The notes beneath the pieces are model-generated. The model searched no databases, had not been told where the DNA came from, and saw nothing but the letters and a program-made list of their open reading frames with translations. Shown piece after piece: positions 58,278 to 64,000 of a stretch of 64,000 nucleotides of DNA. Each line of letters starts with the position of its first letter. Within the stretch, counting starts at the first letter, position 1. A program made the position numbers and the translations under genes. The DNA is from Neurospora intermedia (Eukaryota; Ascomycota; Sordariomycetes; Sordariales; Sordariaceae), in contig BTPP01000003.1 of NCBI GenBank assembly GCA_037102815.1, positions 5,580,001 through 5,644,000 of the forward strand, read 5' to 3'.

Positions 58278-59322
58278 TTACTTCCTAGCCATCACCGCAT
58301 TACAAACCTCCTTCTCCCTCACCGCCACCCCCCTCATCCTCTCATCCTGCAACTTCTGCACCTTGGTCTTGAGCGCCTTGACATCATCATCCAATATCTT
58401 TTCCTGCTGCTTCCACTTCTTATGCACCGCCTCTCGCTTATGCGTCTCCGCCCTCAGTTTCTCTCTCCACAGCTGACACAGCTCCTTCACTCTCTTTTGG
58501 AGATCCTCCGCCCTTTCCGGCTCCACGGTAATCGTCAGTTCCAACGGGTTCTCCTCGCTTCTTTGCGGCTGCTGGTTAAAGTCCGGGGACTTTTGTACCG
58601 CGCTCATAATTGGTTTGACTGACGACTCGTCAAAGCACAGGATGGACCATTTGCGGCCTGAGCCCGAGACTTGTGCGACGGTTGCCAAGTCGCGCAGGGG
58701 GTAAGACAGGGACGTGTCTTTCTTGTCGGGGAAGATGGGGAGGGAACCGATGGAGTCGGCGGAGAAACGCGAGCCGGACCGGAAGGTCTTGAGGAGGTCG
58801 AGGTAGTGCTTGTCGGCGCGGTCGAAGGCGTAGGTTAGGTCCGAGAGGTCGTAGGGCGTTTCGGGGGAGGGGGTGGGGCGGTTGGGGTCTTTGGGGTCGT
58901 TGGACTGTTCTTCGGCCGGGGAATTGTCTTTGGAGGAGGAGGAGGAGGAGGATTTGCTGCCCTTCTTGTCTTTCTTTCCGCCGCCGCGAGTGGGCGGCTC
59001 TTCAACTTCTTCGTTGCTGCCGCCGCGCTTGGATTTCTTGTCTTTTTTGCCGGGGCGGATGGGGGTTGTTGAGAAGGGGCGGACAGTCGATGGAGTCTGA
59101 CGGAGGGTCGTGCGGGAAGTGGTGAGGAGGCATTGGCAGACGGGAGACCCGGAGGCGGTTACTAGAGGGACCGCACTGTGGTGGTGTGTTAGTCTTGAGA
59201 TTGGAGAGGAAAGTAAACAAAGATGTTGAAGACGACGATGGTGGGGTGACGAACCGGGAGATGGCGTTCGAGGCCGCGGAGTTGGTGCGCAGAAGCGCGG
59301 TAGCGGCGCGGAAGGACTTCAT
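58278..59322 (-). CDS. mitochondrial ribosome recycling factor
   Basis: Predicted 321 aa, exons 59322-59255 and 59175-58278 (79-nt intron, GTTCGT..CACAG). The join restores AISR/AVPLVTASG inside an Arg/Ser/Thr-rich mitochondrial presequence (MKSFRAATALLRTNSAASNAISR). A Lys/Ser-rich low-complexity linker (KKDKKSKRGG, a Ser run) precedes the RRF domain (about 130-321): DLSDLTYAFDRADKHYLDLLKTF, PLRDLATVAQVSGSGRKWSILCFDES, NPLELTITV, PERAEDLQKRVKELCQLWREKLR and a final long coiled-coil-like helix. RRF with EF-G2 splits post-termination ribosomes, here mitochondrial. The stop TAA lies within AAG-TAAGT, a perfect donor, so a further 3' exon is possible but not needed for a complete RRF. Confidence 0.9.
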
Positions 59323-59580
59323 GGTGAACAATTGCTGTGAGATGGTGTTGTTTTCCCCCAGAAAGTTAGTGGGTCAGTTGTGATGTTGCGAAACAAAATG
59401 GTGAAGCTTCGTGAACCGTGATGGTCTTGGAGCTTCGAGTTGATAGACCCCGCTGTTTCCACTTCCAAGAGCTAAAGTTCGCGCCAATGCCGGCTGGAAG
59501 AGGTGGTTCCGGCAATTCTTCCCAAGGTATCCATTGTTTCAATGGTTATAGGCGGCTGTCAAGGTGTGGCTATCAATAAC

Positions 59581-59660
59581 GGTTGCGTGGCCCAGTGGTT
59601 AAGGCATCTGCTTTACATTGTAATCGCAGAGGATCGCAGGTTCGAGCCCTGCCGCGATCA
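59581..59660 (+). tRNA. tRNA, probably Val (TAC) with 7-nt intron
   Basis: 80-nt cloverleaf; 73 nt without the insert. The acceptor arm GGTTGCG pairs with CGCGATC, discriminator A. The T arm is GCAGG-TTCGAGC-CCTGC. The anticodon stem TCTGC/GCAGA encloses TTTACATTGTAATC, seven nucleotides too long. Removing TTGTAAT after position 37 leaves the normal loop TTTACAC, anticodon TAC (Val). The insert can pair with the anticodon (TTAC with GTAA). TTATTTTTTT follows as terminator. An alternative reading of the loop gives TGT (Thr), so identity is not certain. Confidence 0.8.
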
Positions 59661-60551
59661 TTATTTTTTTGCGTTTCTCTCTAAACCTATCGTCAGTTCT
59701 CCCTCCATTGGTAAAGATTGAGAAGCTGTCGTGTGCTCTTCCTTTTCTCTTTTTGTTTTTTAAAGTCACTAGTTAGTTATTCTCTACCATGCTTTGTTCT
59801 CATTCGCTCAACCATCAGTTCAACAGGTGTTGCACATTGATGTTAAATGCGAGTTTTCACTGATTGTACAGCTTCGTAATTACGAAACCGTTGATAGCTC
59901 TCTGCTTTTCACGACCAATTGACGTAACCTCTTCTTTTTCCAACTTTGTGAATACCTTTTAATTTTATGGAGAAACATTCTTTTTAGAACAAACCATTAT
60001 TATCTTCTGACATCGTCCACTGTCGTTTCATAGCTCCGACTTCTTGCTAATTTGATATGGATGACCGACGGTAAACACCAGAGAAGCACCCATGTTTCAC
60101 AGAAAAACATCAATATCATGAAACTGGGAATAATGCTACACGAAAAAGCTACAGCATAGGAATAAGCATAACCATAGCGCAATCATTAACTATCTTGTTC
60201 TCGTTCTTCCTTCCCATAACTTCCCCCCGAGGTATCATCTCACTTTGATTCATACCATCCGATCCAGAAACCTTATCATTACCAATTATGCAGACTAATA
60301 ACCTGCCTGCGCGCAGTCTGTCCGTTCCATCTCAGGTTCAGACAGACCAAGAAAAGTAGAGGTATAAAGAGTGTCGCTTAAGGAATCCTGCCATCCCAAT
60401 ATCCCATCCCATCCTTGCTCCAAGTTCGTGTGGATTTCCTGTTTGTTCGGTTTGTGTTTGAGGCTTTACTGCTGTTGCCGACTTTCTCGTGTATACCACC
60501 CAGCAAGACGCCCGCAAACACGCGCCCCTAGCACCCAATCGCTGTCCTTGT
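59661..60551. other. intergenic, AT-richer
   Basis: No gene recognised. The right part is probably the 3' UTR of the Pil1-like gene. Confidence 0.6.
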
Positions 60552-61818
60552 TTAGGCAGCAACAGGCTCAGTGTTCCTCCCGCGCTGATGCTGTTCGCTC
60601 TCGCCGTCCAGCATGGAGTGGCTGCCCGATGCATGAATATCATCTTCCTCATCCTCATCATCGTCCTCCTCTTCCTCCGACACCTCATAGTCCGCCACCT
60701 CCTTGTGCTGATTCGCCGGCACCCACGAGTCCCGATCATTAAGCGGGGCATCCTGGCCCGACAAGTCATGTCCCTGTCCTGCGCCGCCTTCCGTCCTCGC
60801 CTTGATATTGTTCCTCCTGCGCTGGCTCAGCGTCCTCGAGCGAGTGGAAAGCTTGGCTGAGACGGCCGCGTTTTGCGTGACCCAGTTGGTAAGAGAGTCC
60901 TCGCAGTCCTGGATGATGGCCTTGGAGGCTTCGTAGCCGTCGTAAGCGGGGCGGGTCTCTCCTGGGGTGACGGGGGTGTCGTCGATGAGTTCCAAGAGGT
61001 GCTTGCCGTAGCCGGCAATGATGGCGACTTTTTCGCAGTGCTCGCGCAGGGCGTCAAATTGGTAGGTGTAGGCGGCCTTGATCTTCTCACGCGTTATGTT
61101 GGAGAGCTGGGCTTCGGCGACGAGCGACTCGGCTTCGGCGCGGACAAGTTCCTGTTCGAGAACGACGATGCGCGGGGAGTTGGGCTCCTTGTACTTGAGC
61201 TGGGCGATTTGGTCGGTGATCTTTTGCTTTCCTCGTGGGGTGTTAGTGGTGAAGAGCGACAAGAGTTGGGACAGTAGGAGAAGTAGAGTGGACCTACTGT
61301 CTCTGCTGGGCTGCACCGACGCCTCGATATTCCTAATACTCTTCATGGTGACGCGGTACTGGTCGTAGCGGTCGACGTACTGATCCTCGAGTTCGCCGAT
61401 TTCGTAGAGCAACACGCCCAGCTTGTCTGTGACATCGGACACATCCTCATCGCAGGCCTCGCCCCAGAGCGACAACTGTTGGGCGACCTCCATGCGCTCC
61501 TTGGCCACCATTTCCAGACTGCGCATCACGTTCTTCTCCATCTTGACCAGCTGGGAGAGCTTCTTGGCGAGATCGGGCCCAAAGGCGCCGGCGGCGTTGC
61601 GTCGTAGAGCATGGCCTAGCCCTCCTGTTAACGTTCACACAGGCTATGAGCTGTGCTGCTCGACTTTTGAAGTAAAAAGAAGAAGGGGGGTCGAGCTCAC
61701 CAATTCCGCCGCGACCAAAGAGACGTCCCGACTTTGTGGATGACGGCGGTGGAGGGGGGTTCTGGATCTGGGAGGCGGTTGGCGCCCTGGAGGCGCGCAT
61801 AGAGTAGGTTCGATGCAT
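60552..61818 (-). CDS. pil1: eisosome core component Pil1/Lsp1
   Basis: Predicted 373 aa, exons 61818-61701, 61621-61298 and 61231-60552. The joins restore GGIG-LGHALRRNAAGAFGPDLAKKLSQL and SVQPSRD-RKQKITDQIAQLKYKEP. This is the F-BAR-like Pil1/Lsp1 protein that coats plasma-membrane furrows (eisosomes) under sphingolipid/TORC2-Pkh signalling. The conserved BAR region spans about 45-275. The N-terminus is basic and Ser/Pro-rich, fitting membrane binding and phosphorylation. The C-terminus is strongly acidic (EVSEEEEDDDEDEEDD). Introns are 79 and 66 nt; the acceptors AGGAG and ACGAG are purine-rich but required by frame, the second with a CACTAAC branch site. Confidence 0.95.
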
Positions 61819-63833
61819 GGTGGATTAGGTAGTATTTATCAATTGTTGTCGAGGGTTGTTTGGAGTTGTCGATCACACAAGGTGGTGTGATGTTGATGTT
61901 GAAGTAGTAGTAGGAACAGACAGTTCAGTTGACGGTGTGAGTCGAGGGGGACTTCGAGGTCCCTTGTTCTTTTGGTTGGAATATTTAGTTGGGCGGTAAG
62001 CAGCTTTGAGACCCTGGTCAGGGCAATGTTGGTGGGAATCCAAATGGCGGACGAGTAGAGAAATTGGTGGAAAATAAAACAGAAGAGGAAAACCAATGAA
62101 GGGATTTGGGAGCAGGAGGAGTTCGTCTGGCCTTTTTGATCAGTCCAGTCATATGTCTGGAGACCTGGAAAAAGACAAGACAAGAGACAAGTTCCAGTTC
62201 CAGTTCCAGTTCTGGGCTCTCGAAGCGTCTGTCGCATGCGCGTGGTGCCGGCAGATCCATCATCCAGGCCAAGGGGGGGGGCCGGATGACGTCGGTGTGC
62301 AACCTCTGCTAAACACTTAACAGAAGGCGACACTGCAGAAAGGGCAGAGCCAAGCTCACTTTCCCCTATCGAGAAGAGTGAACAGGGGGGTTGTCACCAT
62401 AAGGGGACGTCCCCACTCGTCATCGACAGTGCATCTCAGCGCATCGACAGTGCAGCTGCCCTAACAATTACCTGCATCTGGTTTGATTTACACTCCGCAG
62501 TCTCCGGGCAAGTGTGGCATGTCCAGTCATGATCTTCAGATGAAGCCGTCACTTATACTACAGATCTTGCCCGATACATACTGTGTAGTAATTGTGGACA
62601 ACTCCCGGTCAGCTTTGACATGTTGACTGTTTCCCGAATCCCGACAGCCTGGAGCACAGAGCTGCCATATGGACACCGGGATAATCGCTGTATGGTTTAG
62701 TGTAGGGCAGTCCTGTTCCCTGTTTCGGATCATGAGAAAGACCATAACAGAACAAGAGGAACACCTTCATAGGTATGTTTTGATGAGATTTTGATGACGG
62801 ATGTCGATGGCCAAGCTTGAATGTCTTGGAATGGAATCGGCCTCTTTGTTGTTGTTAGCGCCCTATAGTGTCGGTAGTGTCGGTAGTGCCCACAGTCCGA
62901 AGACGGAAGATGACGTTGGTGTCCATCACATATTCCGCCGAGGTAGTGTACAGCTCACTAAGCAAAAGTCAACGCCGTCATCACTGATTTCCACCGACCC
63001 GGTTGTGAACTGCTTTTATCCTAATTGGGATTGACGCAAATCAGAAAGAGAATTACAGACAAAAGACTTCTGAGTGCCAGGACTACTAAGCTAGAGACTT
63101 GAAGGACACCTCAAACCCTACCTCTGCTGTCTCACGTACCTCTACTGTCTGACTCCATGGATAAAGAGACAAGATGGGGTCTATGTGGGAAGACCAAGTC
63201 CTCTCAGTTATATCATTGTACCAACCAAGTCTAAAGAACATTTCGAAATAATGGGAAAAGGAACCTCAAGAGCTACAAGAAGGAGCTAGATAGTATACTG
63301 TCAATTGATACATGTAACCCCAACCCTGGACTCTACCACCTCAACATGGCTCGTGCACTGCAATGGCAGACCCTCACTCCACTCTGAACCCTCAAGGTTC
63401 ACTGACCTTCACTTCCACTTCACGGTTTCATGGAAGTCTTCCTACTGGTTGGAATGGCTTGAACCGCGTCGCAACAACCTCGCGCGTCTTATTCATCCTG
63501 ACCTTTATTGACGACAACCAGACCAATTAGGTGCTCCATTTTTCAAACCGACAACAAGACTACCGCCCAGTATTATCTGATGCCATCGAAAAAACTCAAT
63601 CGGCTAATCTGAGTTGGAGATGAGAAAATCGACCATTCCGAGGACGGCAACAGGTCTTTAGAGGAGGGGTGAAACCAAATTTCACAGCTTAAAGTTCTGT
63701 ATGGTTCTGGTCGAATGCATCCCGGTCGGTTGGCAACTCATCAGACTGGGATCAGAGGGGGGGCGTTGTTCGTACGGGTCTGCCAAAAAAAACACCAAAC
63801 GAGGGAGACTTCATCTGACGGGAAGCTGAAGCG
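61819..63833. other. intergenic, divergent promoters
   Basis: Upstream of the Pil1-like gene (-) and of the right-edge gene (+). No gene recognised; only short frames without motifs. Confidence 0.55.
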
Positions 63834-64000
63834 ATGCCAGTGCCCGATCCATTCTCATTGGCTGACCGTTTCACCGATGAATCGTCCAAGGATGCCAGCT
63901 CCATCAGTTCGGACGACGAGGATGATGGCGTGGTGGTCAGAGCAAACGCTCCAACAGAGGGCATCACCTTCAACGGCTCCATCCACTACCGAGAAGACCT
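63834..64000 (+). CDS. partial gene, 5' end only (runs off right edge)
   Basis: An ATG at 63834 opens a frame to the window end, 55 codons plus two bases, with no stop. It reads MPVPDPFSLADRFTDESS, then an acidic Ser/Asp stretch (SSISSDDEDD), VVVRANAPTEG and FNGSIHYRED. Codon choice and the acidic Ser cluster (possible CK2 sites) look like genuine coding sequence. The family is not recognised. The first exon could start elsewhere. Confidence 0.55.
   Translation, partial: MPVPDPFSLADRFTDESSKDASSISSDDEDDGVVVRANAPTEGITFNGSIHYRED

Noticed and set aside
1-64000. CRISPR arrays, bacterial-type operons, 5S rRNA genes
   Set aside because: None seen. The gene structure is eukaryotic, direct repeats are only simple microsatellites or TAGGTA motifs, and no 5S-like sequence was recognised by eye.

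Overview
The window is nuclear DNA of a filamentous ascomycete, most likely a Sordariaceae-type fungus (Neurospora/Sordaria-like). The evidence is short introns of about 50-140 nt with GT..AG ends and CTAAC/CTGAC-type branch sites, several kilobases between genes, many TAGGTAGGTACC-type intergenic repeats, and typical fungal proteins (Msb1, Pil1/eisosome, SUR7, PPZ phosphatase, subgroup-C LysM chitinase). Exon joins were deduced by eye from splice signals, frame continuity and remembered family sequence. No computation or database search was run.

Layout. 1-316 (-): 5' end of a membrane-protein gene that runs off the left edge. 1569-5235 (-): Msb1/Mug8-domain morphogenesis protein, 4 exons. 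5236-10755: no gene recognised. 10756-12190 (+): uracil-DNA glycosylase with a PIP-like N-terminus and a long acidic tail. 12670-15020 (-): Cdc1/Ted1-type membrane metallophosphoesterase. 17722-22569 (-): six-exon, about 1486-aa GH18 chitinase with LysM, CBM18 and Hce2-like parts. 23454-24254 (-): small secreted, probably GPI-anchored protein. 24804-25592 (+): three-LysM secreted protein. These last three form a chitin-related cluster. 26996-27255 (-): frameshifted gene relic. 27845-30806 (-): GH3 beta-glucosidase with a PA14-like insert, 6 exons including a tiny last one. 30807-39291: gene-poor stretch with decayed coding patches, a nested pair of terminal-inverted-repeat elements (33324-34425) and a tRNA-Arg gene. 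39292-40996 (-): PPZ-type phosphatase. 40997-49246: long gene-free stretch. 49247-50320 (+): SUR7/PalI-family membrane protein. 51872-55724 (+): WDR6/Rtt10 (Trm734)-like WD40 protein. 56457-57692 (+): mitochondrial protein, perhaps a mitoribosomal small-subunit component. 58278-59322 (-): mitochondrial ribosome recycling factor. 59581-59660 (+): tRNA, probably Val(UAC), with a 7-nt anticodon-loop insert. 60552-61818 (-): Pil1/Lsp1 eisosome protein. 63834-64000 (+): start of a gene that runs off the right edge.

How the genes relate. Most are ordinary housekeeping or cell-cortex genes without operon-like links. Loose themes are cell surface and polarity (Msb1, Cdc1/Ted1-like, SUR7, Pil1, PPZ) and mitochondrial translation (the 56.5-kb gene and the recycling factor). 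The one stretch that looks like a functional system is 17.7-25.6 kb. There a killer-toxin-like chitinase carrying an Hce2-like C-terminus sits with a LysM effector-like protein and a secreted companion, divergently arranged across a 549-bp shared promoter region. This is the best candidate for an incompletely described interference or chitin-shielding system. The nested inverted-repeat elements at 33.3-34.4 kb are the most notable mobile DNA.
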